A DNA stretch of 32,455 bases. Source: Promethearchaeota archaeon (GTDB taxonomy: Archaea > Asgardarchaeota > Lokiarchaeia > Sigyniarchaeales > SOKP01). The notes under the pieces are model-generated. The model worked only from the letters and a program-made list of their open reading frames with translations, did no database searches and was not told the origin of the DNA. Position numbers and translations under genes: made by a program. The stretch spans positions 1-32,455 of the forward strand of contig SHMU01000023.1 in the NCBI GenBank assembly GCA_008080765.1, given 5' to 3'. Shown in pieces: positions 9,519 through 18,667 of this stretch (the first letter of the stretch is position 1; each line of letters begins with the position of its first letter).

Positions 9519-10412
9519 ATGGGATTTAAAGAAATGAAAAAAGCTTATCAAGCTTCAGCGAAAATTATGGAGAAGCGTATGGCAAAGGAACGGCCAGAGG
9601 ACCTAGACGTGCTTAAGAAAGTTAGCGAAACGTCCATCATTATTGTCGCAGGTGCTTACGATAAAATTGAGCTTGTGCTTGATCTCATTAATGTACCCTA
9701 TGTATTAATCCAACCCTCACAAGTTGATTCTATTGAACTTCGACCAGATCAAATCCTAATCATAAATTGTCCGGGTAATATTTCAGATCTAGGTTTAAAA
9801 AAAATTGAGAGTTTCGTAAAGCGCGGAGGCTTTTTGTTTACTACCGATTGGGCTTTATTGAACGTGCTTGAGAAGATTTTTCCAAATATTGTAAAGTATA
9901 ACCAGCGACCTACGGCTGATGACTGCGTCTCAATTCAAGTAATTGATAAAGAAAATAAATTCTTGGAAGGATTGTTTGACAATCAAGATGATTTCATCTG
10001 GTGGTTAGAAGGAAGTTCTTATCCGATTCAAATTCTTAATAAGAATAAGGTGAAGGTCTTAGTTAACAGTAGAGAGATGAAAGAAAAATATGGCGAAGCT
10101 CCTATTGTCATCACCTTTGATTATGGCGATGGTGGGACGATTCTCCATATGGTATCACATTATTATCTTCAAAAGGCAGAACTTAGATCCAATAGACATA
10201 AATCTAGCGCAAAAGGGTATGTGATGAGTGAAATGGGATTAAGTGCGGAAGAAGCTCAGGAGATGGAAGATGACCTAAAAGATATGACTCTCGGTGAAGC
10301 CGAGTCCGCATATTCAACGACCCAATTTATTTCAAACGTTATTGTAGAACAGCAAAAGAATGTTGAAAAGCGAAATAAACAAAAGAAACAAAAAAAAAAA
10401 GAAAACCAATAA
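9519..10412 (+). CDS. hypothetical protein, class I glutamine-amidotransferase-like fold, lysine-rich tail
   Basis: ILIINCPGNISDLGLKKIESFVKRGGFLFTTDWALLNVLEKIFP resembles DUF4159/GATase-like; ATG at 9519 preferred over GTG at 9510. Confidence 0.7.
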   Translation: MGFKEMKKAYQASAKIMEKRMAKERPEDLDVLKKVSETSIIIVAGAYDKIELVLDLINVPYVLIQPSQVDSIELRPDQILIINCPGNISDLGLKKIESFVKRGGFLFTTDWALLNVLEKIFPNIVKYNQRPTADDCVSIQVIDKENKFLEGLFDNQDDFIWWLEGSSYPIQILNKNKVKVLVNSREMKEKYGEAPIVITFDYGDGGTILHMVSHYYLQKAELRSNRHKSSAKGYVMSEMGLSAEEAQEMEDDLKDMTLGEAESAYSTTQFISNVIVEQQKNVEKRNKQKKQKKKENQ

Positions 10413-10486
10413 AATTATAAAAGCGACTGATTAATTTTAAAATAATGGAAAATAACTAATTAAATGAAAGAGTTTGTGATACATAC

Positions 10487-11290
10487 ATGAAATTTGTTGA
10501 TTTATCAATTCCAATAATAAATCCAGCAGAAGCCATTTTTGATCCCCCATTAACCCAACCTAAAATTGAATATACCGCACATGACGAAGGTGCTAGTCAG
10601 ATGGGCTTTATTTTTCCACGTTTAAAACCGGATGAACATTTACCCGATGGAAAGGGATGGGCAGTGGAGAGTATTACACTTGGAACTCATAGTGGAACAC
10701 ATATGGACGCTCCATGGCATTTTGCTCCAGTACAAGATAAAGAAATTGGGAAAAAAAAAGCGCATACTATTGATGAATTCCCTCTGGAATGGGGGATTGG
10801 TCCCTTAGTGGTTCTAGACTGTACCGATTATGAGGAGGGTTATGTAATGACTCCCAAGGATGTAGATTTTAAATTAAAGGCTATCAATCATTCCTTAAAT
10901 GAAGGAGATATTCTATGTGTCCATACAAATGCCCCTAAGCATTATGGCACAAAAGAGTATATTAATTATGGAGTGGGTGTAGGCAAAGAAGCAACACTAC
11001 ATATACTCAGACAAGGTATTCACGTAGTTGGGATTGATGCATGGTCCTGGGACGCTCCCTTTTCCATCACAGCCAAAAAATGGAAAAAGTCTGTGCGAGA
11101 AAAAAAGCCAGATACCTCATTAATATGGGAGGGACATTTTGCTGGGATTGAACGAGGCTACTATCAGATGGAAAAAATGTACAATCTAGATAAAGTACCC
11201 CCAACAGGTGCTACTATATATTGTTTTCCAATTAAAATTGCGAGAGCAAGCGCGGGCTGGGTGCGTGCAGTCGCTACAATTCCAGAATAA
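10487..11290 (+). CDS. cyclase family protein (kynurenine formamidase-like metal hydrolase)
   Basis: Metal motif THSGTHMDAPWHF, VGIDAWSWD, EGHFAGIE. Confidence 0.88.
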   Translation: MKFVDLSIPIINPAEAIFDPPLTQPKIEYTAHDEGASQMGFIFPRLKPDEHLPDGKGWAVESITLGTHSGTHMDAPWHFAPVQDKEIGKKKAHTIDEFPLEWGIGPLVVLDCTDYEEGYVMTPKDVDFKLKAINHSLNEGDILCVHTNAPKHYGTKEYINYGVGVGKEATLHILRQGIHVVGIDAWSWDAPFSITAKKWKKSVREKKPDTSLIWEGHFAGIERGYYQMEKMYNLDKVPPTGATIYCFPIKIARASAGWVRAVATIPE

Positions 11291-11425
11291 GATTTAATCT
11301 TTTTTCTTCTTTCTATATGCATTATTTTTTTCCGAATGTTATATAATACTCTATTGATGTTTCTATTCGTTCTTGATATTGCTTATCATTATATTTCTAA
11401 TTAGCAGTTTTGCTCCTAAACTATT

Positions 11426-11455
11426 TGAAAATGAAAATGAAAATGAAAATGAAAA
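11426..11455. repeat. hexanucleotide tandem repeat (TGAAAA)x5
   Basis: Direct reading. Confidence 0.9.
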
Positions 11456-11551
11456 TAAAAATTTAGAAGAATAATTTTATGTATTTGTTATATATCAATT
11501 TATTCCTCTAATTAAAAATAATAAGTTATTGGTATAATTGGAGAAAAAAGG

Positions 11552-11614
11552 GACAAAGAAAAAGACAAAGAAAAAGACCAAAGAAAAAGACAAAGAAAAA
11601 GACAAAGAAAAAAG
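11552..11614. repeat. 12-bp tandem repeat (GACAAAGAAAAA)x5, one copy with an inserted C
   Basis: Direct reading; purine-only on one strand except for C. Confidence 0.9.
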
Positions 11615-11649
11615 ATTATAATAATTAGAAGTTTTATAAGAAAACTTAA

Positions 11650-13905
11650 TTAAAAGGTTGTAGTAAAAATGTGCTCAACGAGTTGATTAGCATCTTTGAA
11701 TGGTTTAAGTTCACCACCCCAATCTTCTAATGTATCTTTATATTTATTCTCAAATTGAGCCACGAACTCTCTTAATTGATTTCTAATTTCGGAAGTTTGG
11801 TTTCCTTTAATGAATAATGCGCCAAATAAATTTTTTCCATATTCAATTAAAATGGTAATGTCCCCATGTTCTATGGTTTGCAAAAATTCAGTACTTTTCG
11901 TCGTTTCCTTAATAAAAGAGGTTATTGCAGAAAACATCCCCGATATTAAACCCGGATCTGGAGCTGATTCTTCTGAAAATTTATAATCATATGGCGATCT
12001 TCCATCCTCATATATTACATAAAGTCCTAGCTTTTTGACCCGTTCAAATGTGAATGTTAACTCCGGCTTCCATAACTCGATTTGCTTCTTATTATATAAG
12101 TATTTTAAATTTTCGTAAAGAGTCTGCGAATCTTGGGATATTTCCTTTTTTAGTTTCGCTAAATAAATCTCATCTTTATCAATAACATTCATAATATTCT
12201 GTATCTCAATTAACGAGGATTCTACTTCTTTTTCCGCCACGTTCTCATTGACATCTACAAGATATTCGGGCTCTCCACTTTTAAATTCTGTGTATGTCGC
12301 AAAACTACCGGTATCAGTAAATATAACCCTTTTTACCCTTTTCTCATCGAGAGGAATATTTTTGATTTTAATTTGTCTTCCCAAGTAATAAATGAATATA
12401 CCCCAGAAAATTACATTAAATATATTTCTTGTCACAACGTAGGGAATAGCTAATACACCTAATACTCCGGTGAGATCTGCTCTAAAGGTTGCAGTCCTCA
12501 AGGTTGCAAATTCAATACCATTTAATGGTATTAAACTTGCCCGCCCTGTAAACCAGTATTCATCTGTACTTAGGATATTTATTAGAGGATTGGAACCAAA
12601 ATAGGGAATTAAAGGAAGCAAAAATGAAGCTAGAATCACCACCCCCAAAAAGCCAGCCAAAGTGAGGGGGATATTCTTCCCGTATTTAAACGCATAATAG
12701 AGAAAAACTACGATAAGTATGATCGGTAGTAGCGTGTTTACAATAAAAAAGAGGATGAATAATATATCAAACCCTAAGGCATCGTTTAATGTGGGCTCCG
12801 GATTTGTGAGAGGATTGGGATAGGCATTAAATAATCCTAGCTCAAGAATTCTATTTATATAATTGCTGTTGGCAAAGAGGGTATACCCAAAAATAATGCT
12901 TAATCCCCAATAAATCCCCACAACAAGCGCACCGAAAAATAATCCATTATAGAGGGGTGATAATCTGTAGCTAAGAGATTTGGATTCTTCTTTTCTTTTC
13001 TTCCACCAATCAATTAATTTCACTAAAATTAGAATCGATATTGGTTCAAAAATGCCTAAAAAAAGCACAAAAACGATAGATGCCATGATAAAGTATGCAA
13101 AAAATGCGAAGATCACATCAATGGAGTCGAAATATTCCAAGATAAAGAGAAAGATGGAAATTGCCGAAATAGGAAGACCAACCATATATAAACTTCTGAA
13201 ATAATCATCCCTCACTTGCTCTCCAAAATATCGTCCTTTTATTGCAATTTTGCTGGAATTTATTAATTCTATGCTGAATATGAATATGGCAAGATATACA
13301 AATAAAATTTCAAGAAACCATCCTAAGGCGGTTTCGGCAGTAGTTAACGAAAAATTCTGAAGCCCCGAGACTTTTAAGATTACTTGAAGAATATATAATG
13401 AGACTGGTAAAAGCACAATCATTAGTTTTAGTATTTCCTTTTCTCTATCCCAATTTTGTTTCAGAAGATCTTGTTTAATTAATTGTAATGGTCGCGTGTT
13501 ATACTCATAACTGATTTGTTTTAAATTCTCATCCAAACTGCCCTCGGATTTTTTCAAGTTGTTCCAGACTATTATCATTGAGATAAAGGGTGTGAAAAAG
13601 AAGATAAAGGGGAGAATGATAAAAGGATAAGAAAGAAAAGCACTAATTAGCATAGAAAAATGCGTGAATATATACGAGATTCCTAAATTTTCTTGTCCCT
13701 GTTGCGTATCTAGTCTATTGGGTTGTAAATTGAATTGGAACATTACAGGTGCCACCCAATATATCAAAAAAAACACCACAATTCCGATGAATATTCTAAG
13801 ATACAATTTTCCGATTAGTCGCTTTCGGATGAATAAGAGCGGAAAAGCAAAAAGTACTAAAGGTAATACATTCAAGCCGATTGTAAGAAGTACGTTATTA
13901 ATCAT
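11650..13905 (-). CDS. large multi-pass membrane protein with C-terminal soluble sensor-like domain
   Basis: About 12 hydrophobic segments, then a soluble region with IEHGDITILIEYGKNLFGALFIKGNQTSEIRNQLREFVAQFENKY (roadblock/longin-like look). Confidence 0.75.
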   Translation of the reverse strand: MINNVLLTIGLNVLPLVLFAFPLLFIRKRLIGKLYLRIFIGIVVFFLIYWVAPVMFQFNLQPNRLDTQQGQENLGISYIFTHFSMLISAFLSYPFIILPFIFFFTPFISMIIVWNNLKKSEGSLDENLKQISYEYNTRPLQLIKQDLLKQNWDREKEILKLMIVLLPVSLYILQVILKVSGLQNFSLTTAETALGWFLEILFVYLAIFIFSIELINSSKIAIKGRYFGEQVRDDYFRSLYMVGLPISAISIFLFILEYFDSIDVIFAFFAYFIMASIVFVLFLGIFEPISILILVKLIDWWKKRKEESKSLSYRLSPLYNGLFFGALVVGIYWGLSIIFGYTLFANSNYINRILELGLFNAYPNPLTNPEPTLNDALGFDILFILFFIVNTLLPIILIVVFLYYAFKYGKNIPLTLAGFLGVVILASFLLPLIPYFGSNPLINILSTDEYWFTGRASLIPLNGIEFATLRTATFRADLTGVLGVLAIPYVVTRNIFNVIFWGIFIYYLGRQIKIKNIPLDEKRVKRVIFTDTGSFATYTEFKSGEPEYLVDVNENVAEKEVESSLIEIQNIMNVIDKDEIYLAKLKKEISQDSQTLYENLKYLYNKKQIELWKPELTFTFERVKKLGLYVIYEDGRSPYDYKFSEESAPDPGLISGMFSAITSFIKETTKSTEFLQTIEHGDITILIEYGKNLFGALFIKGNQTSEIRNQLREFVAQFENKYKDTLEDWGGELKPFKDANQLVEHIFTTTF

Positions 13906-14031
13906 AGTTCCAAAGATTTGAAGTAAGTATTTTTAATTTTTTTTTTAATTTTATTTTAATTATATTATTTAATACTGCTTTTATTAATTAAATTATAATT
14001 TAATATTTTAAAGTTTATAGTTCTCCTTGTT

Positions 14032-15117
14032 ATGAAACAAAAAATTGGTATCCTTATTGATTATGACTTCACAAATAAACATGTCCCTCCTTATCCTCAT
14101 CCAGTTTTTTTTTCTTATGAAAATCCCAAACGAATGCAAACGATCATACAATATTTGGAAGGGATGAAGCTTTTTGAGAACGAAAAGATACATAAATTAA
14201 TTCCACGAGTCGTCACTAAATCGATCTTACAATTAGCACATTCTCAGTATTATATCGAGGCAGTTGAGAGACTTTCCAAATTTGGAAGTGGAATGCTCAG
14301 TGAAGAAACCTACATAACTCATGATACCTTTTTATTGGCAAAAAAAGCGGTAGGAGGAGTTATTGCTTGTCTTGAAAGCGTGATTAATCACAAATCAAAT
14401 CAAGCTTTTGCCTTAGTTCGCCCTCCAGGTCATCATGCGTTGCGGGAACAATCCTCAGGGTTATGTATTTTTAACAATATCGCGAATGCTATACACTATT
14501 TACGCAAGCGGAAAAATTACAATAAAAAAATTGTCATTATTGATATTGATGATCACTATGGTGATGGAATTGCTCGCTTTTTTTATGAAGATCCCAACGT
14601 ACTTTATTTCTCAGTTCATGAGTTTGATTTTGTTGAAGGAGATATGGGCTTTATTACCGAATTAGGAGCAAAAAAAGGAAAGGGCACGAATATCAATTTT
14701 CCCATCCCCATGAATACGACGGATGCCCATTTTATGGAATTTACCGAGATCCTTACTCCCATTCTTGCTCAATTTCATCCCGATTTGATAATTGTTGCAG
14801 CAGGATTCGATATGTACTTTGCTGATCCGATCGGTAATTGTCTGCTTACAAGTAAATCATATTATGAATTTGCAAAATATATTTTGGCTCGTGCAAGACA
14901 AGTATGTGACGGTAAGGTTGCATTTGTACTAGAAGGAGGGTATTCCCTCATAGGCTTACCGATATGTGTTAGCGCCATTATCAGAGCATTATTAGGAGAA
15001 CCGTTTATCCCCCAACCGTTTGAACAAGTTGAATTCTCAGCTCCTCTTGAAAAGACTGATTTCCTTACAATAAAGGATTCACTGAAAGAATTACTCCAAT
15101 CGTTTTGGAATATCTAA
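14032..15117 (+). CDS. histone deacetylase superfamily protein (HDAC/AcuC/AphA-like)
   Basis: LVRPPGHHA, VIIDIDDHYGDG, VAAGFDMYFADPIGN, FVLEGGYS. Confidence 0.95.
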   Translation: MKQKIGILIDYDFTNKHVPPYPHPVFFSYENPKRMQTIIQYLEGMKLFENEKIHKLIPRVVTKSILQLAHSQYYIEAVERLSKFGSGMLSEETYITHDTFLLAKKAVGGVIACLESVINHKSNQAFALVRPPGHHALREQSSGLCIFNNIANAIHYLRKRKNYNKKIVIIDIDDHYGDGIARFFYEDPNVLYFSVHEFDFVEGDMGFITELGAKKGKGTNINFPIPMNTTDAHFMEFTEILTPILAQFHPDLIIVAAGFDMYFADPIGNCLLTSKSYYEFAKYILARARQVCDGKVAFVLEGGYSLIGLPICVSAIIRALLGEPFIPQPFEQVEFSAPLEKTDFLTIKDSLKELLQSFWNI

Positions 15118-15193
15118 ATATTATGATACATTATCTTATTCTCTTATATAAAATTAAAATAAAGAAAAGAAAAATTAGAATATTAAAGAAAAC

Positions 15194-15592
15194 TTAGATA
15201 ACCTTCTCAAATTCCAAAGCGTATTTTTGCACCGTGAGCAGCGCATCCCGGGGACCTACCGCGGGATTAATGTAGGTTATCAACCCCCCATCCCCCCCGA
15301 TGGGGATAGGACAGATTATGAGATGCCCCTTTCCTTGAATATTAGTACCGATTTTGCGTTCCTCTGTGTTTTCCACAATCATATATTTAATCCCTTGTAT
15401 GGTAATGCTGGACATCCCTTGCTGTCCCAGCTCCAACTTGGTTTGTAATAACTCGTTAATCTGATCTAAATCGTTCGAAATATCCCAATTTTGTGTTTGT
15501 GTAACAAGAGATCCGCTCTTATCCACAACTGCAACGCCATATACATTTGGCTCGGCGTCGATTAGCTGATTTATCAAGTCATCTACTGACAT
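15194..15592 (-). CDS. profilin-like or roadblock/LC7-fold small protein
   Basis: 132 aa; GVAVVDKSGSLVTQTQNWDISNDLDQI and ITIQGIKYMIVENTEERKIGTNIQGKGHLIICPI resemble Asgard profilins; the overall fold also resembles roadblock. Confidence 0.6.
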   Translation of the reverse strand: MSVDDLINQLIDAEPNVYGVAVVDKSGSLVTQTQNWDISNDLDQINELLQTKLELGQQGMSSITIQGIKYMIVENTEERKIGTNIQGKGHLIICPIPIGGDGGLITYINPAVGPRDALLTVQKYALEFEKVI

Positions 15593-15744
15593 ATTTCAGA
15601 TATTTTATCCGTTAATTTATTTAATTCTTATTTTTATATACAATATATAAACCATTTTAATTATAAAATACTAATGTATTTTATAACAATAAGAATATTC
15701 AATAAAATTAGAAAGGGTGAATAGAAATAGTTTTTATAGGCCTT

Positions 15745-16269
15745 ATGCGGAAGGGGATTCTCATAATCTTACGCGAGAAGAGGACTTTTATGATATTTAC
15801 AGTGATCTACTCGTTGCTGATCTTTCTTACAAGTCTATTCCTTGAATTTGCATTTAGCGGACAATTCGGAGATTTAGCATTATATTTGGTTCTTATCTTC
15901 ATGTTTGCTAGCTTAATCTTATCATTACTTTATGCATGGTTATTGGTAAGTAGAAATAAGAGAAATTGGGCAACGTTTAAATGCATTGGCTATACGAACG
16001 GAAATGTTATAACAATGTTAGCAGGTATTATCCTTTTTACGGCATTTCTGGGATTTTTTGTAGTGGTTGAAATTTTATTTCATTATGCAGCAATTTTTTC
16101 CTACGTATTTCCTGATAATGTAGCTGCGAACAACACGCTAATAAGCTTACTTCCAACTGTATTAACCAGTGTGACTTTTATGCTTGTCCAACTTATTTCA
16201 ATAGCTCTTATTTATCGAAAAACCTTAAAAATTCGGCCAATTGTGGCCTTAAAGAAAGTGGAGGCGTAG
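15745..16269 (+). CDS. minimal FtsX/MacB-type ABC permease
   Basis: Four TMs; RNKRNWATFKCIGYTNGNVITML and C-terminal RKTLKIRPIVALKKVEA are FtsX-like; directly followed by a MacB-type ATPase. Confidence 0.75.
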   Translation: MRKGILIILREKRTFMIFTVIYSLLIFLTSLFLEFAFSGQFGDLALYLVLIFMFASLILSLLYAWLLVSRNKRNWATFKCIGYTNGNVITMLAGIILFTAFLGFFVVVEILFHYAAIFSYVFPDNVAANNTLISLLPTVLTSVTFMLVQLISIALIYRKTLKIRPIVALKKVEA

Positions 16270-16282
16270 GTGATCTGAAAAA

Positions 16283-16975
16283 ATGCCAGTAGATATGGAT
16301 GTTATGATTAAGGCTATTGATGTAAATAAGGAGTATCGCAGAGCGGGAGCAATTATTCGTGCCTTGGCAGATGTAAACTTAGAAATCAAATCGGGCGAAT
16401 TTGTGATTATTCAAGGACCAACAGGGTGCGGAAAGTCAACTCTATTAAATGTACTGTCTGGTTTGGACATCCCTGATAGCGGAAAAATTATCTTTGACGG
16501 AGAAAACATTGCCAGAGCCACCGAAGACAGATTAGCGCGATTACGAAGGATGAAAATTGGATTTGTTTTTCAAGACTTTAATTTAATTAGAACGCTGACT
16601 GCCCTTGAGAATGTGGAAAGCGTTCTATGGCCCACAGTATTACGTACCTCAGAAATTGAAGATAGAGCAATTGCAGCACTGAGAGATGTAAATTTATTAG
16701 AACGAAAAGATCACTTTCCCGTTCAGATGAGCGGTGGTGAGAAACAGAAATGCGGCTTGGCTCGTGCTATTATTCATAGACCTCGTGTCATTCTTGCAGA
16801 TGAGCCAACAGGAAATCTAGATCCTGAATCAGAAAAGGAAATCATGGATTTGCTCAAAGAGATTAATAAAGATTCCGAAACTACCGTGATCGTGGTCACA
16901 CATAGAGAAAAACTAACCTCATACGGAGACAAAATCGTTAAGATGAAAGACGGTAAAATCCAAAGCGTTAAATAA
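16283..16975 (+). CDS. ABC transporter ATP-binding protein (LolD/MacB type)
   Basis: GPTGCGKSTLLN, FVFQDFNLIRTLTALENV, MSGGEKQKCGLARAI, VILADEPTGNLD, VVTH. Confidence 0.95.
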   Translation: MPVDMDVMIKAIDVNKEYRRAGAIIRALADVNLEIKSGEFVIIQGPTGCGKSTLLNVLSGLDIPDSGKIIFDGENIARATEDRLARLRRMKIGFVFQDFNLIRTLTALENVESVLWPTVLRTSEIEDRAIAALRDVNLLERKDHFPVQMSGGEKQKCGLARAIIHRPRVILADEPTGNLDPESEKEIMDLLKEINKDSETTVIVVTHREKLTSYGDKIVKMKDGKIQSVK

Positions 16976-17070
16976 CCATTAGAACTTTTTTTACATATTC
17001 TTTTATTATAACTTTTTTTAAAAGGTATTATTAAAATTCAAATTAATTATGTTCTTTTTCTTTTTTCTCC

Positions 17071-17124
17071 TTTTCATTTAGTGATTTTCATTTAGTGATT
17101 TTCATTTAGTAATTTTTATTTAGA
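17071..17124. repeat. 14-bp tandem repeat TTTTCATTTAGTGA, ~3.8 copies (last degenerate)
   Basis: Direct reading. Confidence 0.85.
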
Positions 17125-17345
17125 CTTTTGATAGCTCTATTATTGATATACAAGAGAGAATAGTTAGCTAATATTAACTATCCTTCTGGTGTTAAAATTG
17201 AAAATTCCTCTAAGAAAAACTCTACTATGAAAAATGAATTAAAGTAAAAATTATCTTGAAAGATAAAAAAATAAATAGGAGGGACTTTTTCTTATAATCA
17301 ACGTAATCAACTTAATTATATCAATTAAATGCATTTGAAAATTGA

Positions 17346-18371
17346 GTGAAACTTATGGCACGTAAAGTTAAAAGTCTATTAGTCTCTCGCCTGATTGTTC
17401 TAATTACCGCAATTCTCATCCCCATAGCTATCTTTGTCATTTTTATCAGTGTTAATTTTGATCTATGGTTTTCAGAGAGTCAAACCCTAGAATTCTGGAT
17501 AATTAAAGTGCTCTGTCCAGTCATTTTCGCCGCTTCATGGTTATATTTCATGATTCTTTTTCGAAACCGCATTGCTCTCACTATAGATTCAATGGAACGC
17601 GTCACCTCTATAATCCCTCTTCGTTTAAAAATTTTTTATGGAATGATAGCCCTCTTCGTATTATTCATCTTTATCTTTCCGTTAATTACTCCTTTTGTTT
17701 CTATCCTTAGTTTTATGTCAATCGCATGGCAAATTTCTACCCGAACGCATGAATTTGATGCATCCGGCAAATCTCCATGGTATACAAAAATACTTATGAT
17801 CCTTTTTGTTATTGTTCCTATCTTTTGTACTGTTGCGATTATTCCCGAGTATGTCCTTTTATCAAATTTTATTTCCGCCAGTATTTGGGAACCTTTAATT
17901 GAACATATTTATACAATTTCATATTGTCTCTGCACTGCGTTAGCAGTAGGTTCCCTTTTCTTTCTCTTTGGCAACAAGGGTGTGAGTGAATATGAGCAAA
18001 TTTTAACACATCCCGATGAGAAGAAAGGGAATACTTATATTAAATATGTTGAAGTCATCTTGTTCTTGTTTTTATTGATATTGGCATATACAGGGTTTGA
18101 ACTTATTGAGTTTTTCTATGGAGCAGGTTTGGTGATCGTTGTATTTGTTTCTATCGTGAATTTCTTTTCGTCTAAATCGAAGACTGGGAAATTTAGAGGA
18201 CATATTCTGGGGTATCTCTTAGCAGCAATCTTCATGGGCTCTAATTTACTCATCTTCAACATTGAGTTTGGAGCGATTTTCCAGATTATAAGCTTGGTGG
18301 TATTGGCAGGAGTGTTTATCGTCGTTTTTATCATCACTTTCATAGTTTTAGAAGAGGAAGATGAATTCTAA
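17346..18371 (+). CDS. hypothetical multi-pass membrane protein
   Basis: 341 aa, many hydrophobic helices; ATG at 17355 also possible. Confidence 0.7.
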   Translation: MKLMARKVKSLLVSRLIVLITAILIPIAIFVIFISVNFDLWFSESQTLEFWIIKVLCPVIFAASWLYFMILFRNRIALTIDSMERVTSIIPLRLKIFYGMIALFVLFIFIFPLITPFVSILSFMSIAWQISTRTHEFDASGKSPWYTKILMILFVIVPIFCTVAIIPEYVLLSNFISASIWEPLIEHIYTISYCLCTALAVGSLFFLFGNKGVSEYEQILTHPDEKKGNTYIKYVEVILFLFLLILAYTGFELIEFFYGAGLVIVVFVSIVNFFSSKSKTGKFRGHILGYLLAAIFMGSNLLIFNIEFGAIFQIISLVVLAGVFIVVFIITFIVLEEEDEF

Positions 18372-18667
18372 AACGAAATTAAGCATCTTTTCTTTTTAAT
18401 TTACTTTTTATTACAATCTCTTCGGTCTAAGGTTTGAATTTGATCGTTTTTTAGGTCCCCTATTTCGTATCTTCAAAATCATACCATTATTTCACAAAAT
18501 AATTTTTTTATACTATTATTTAATAGAATTTAATAAGCTTTGAGTATATCCTATTGGTGAGCAATATCTATTAAACCAAATAAATAACTTAAAATTTTAG
18601 GATTCATAAGTTATAAATTATTAATTGCATAATATAATAATAATAGATAATAAAGAGTGAAATCGAA

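Noticed and set aside
14435-14665. Same-strand alternative-frame ORFs (also 18687-18881 and 28080-28304)
   Set aside because: Nested out of frame in clear HDAC, acyl-CoA ligase and histidine kinase genes
17161-17180. TAGTTA-N8-TAACTA inverted repeat
   Set aside because: Only 6-bp arms in AT-rich DNA; easily expected by chance
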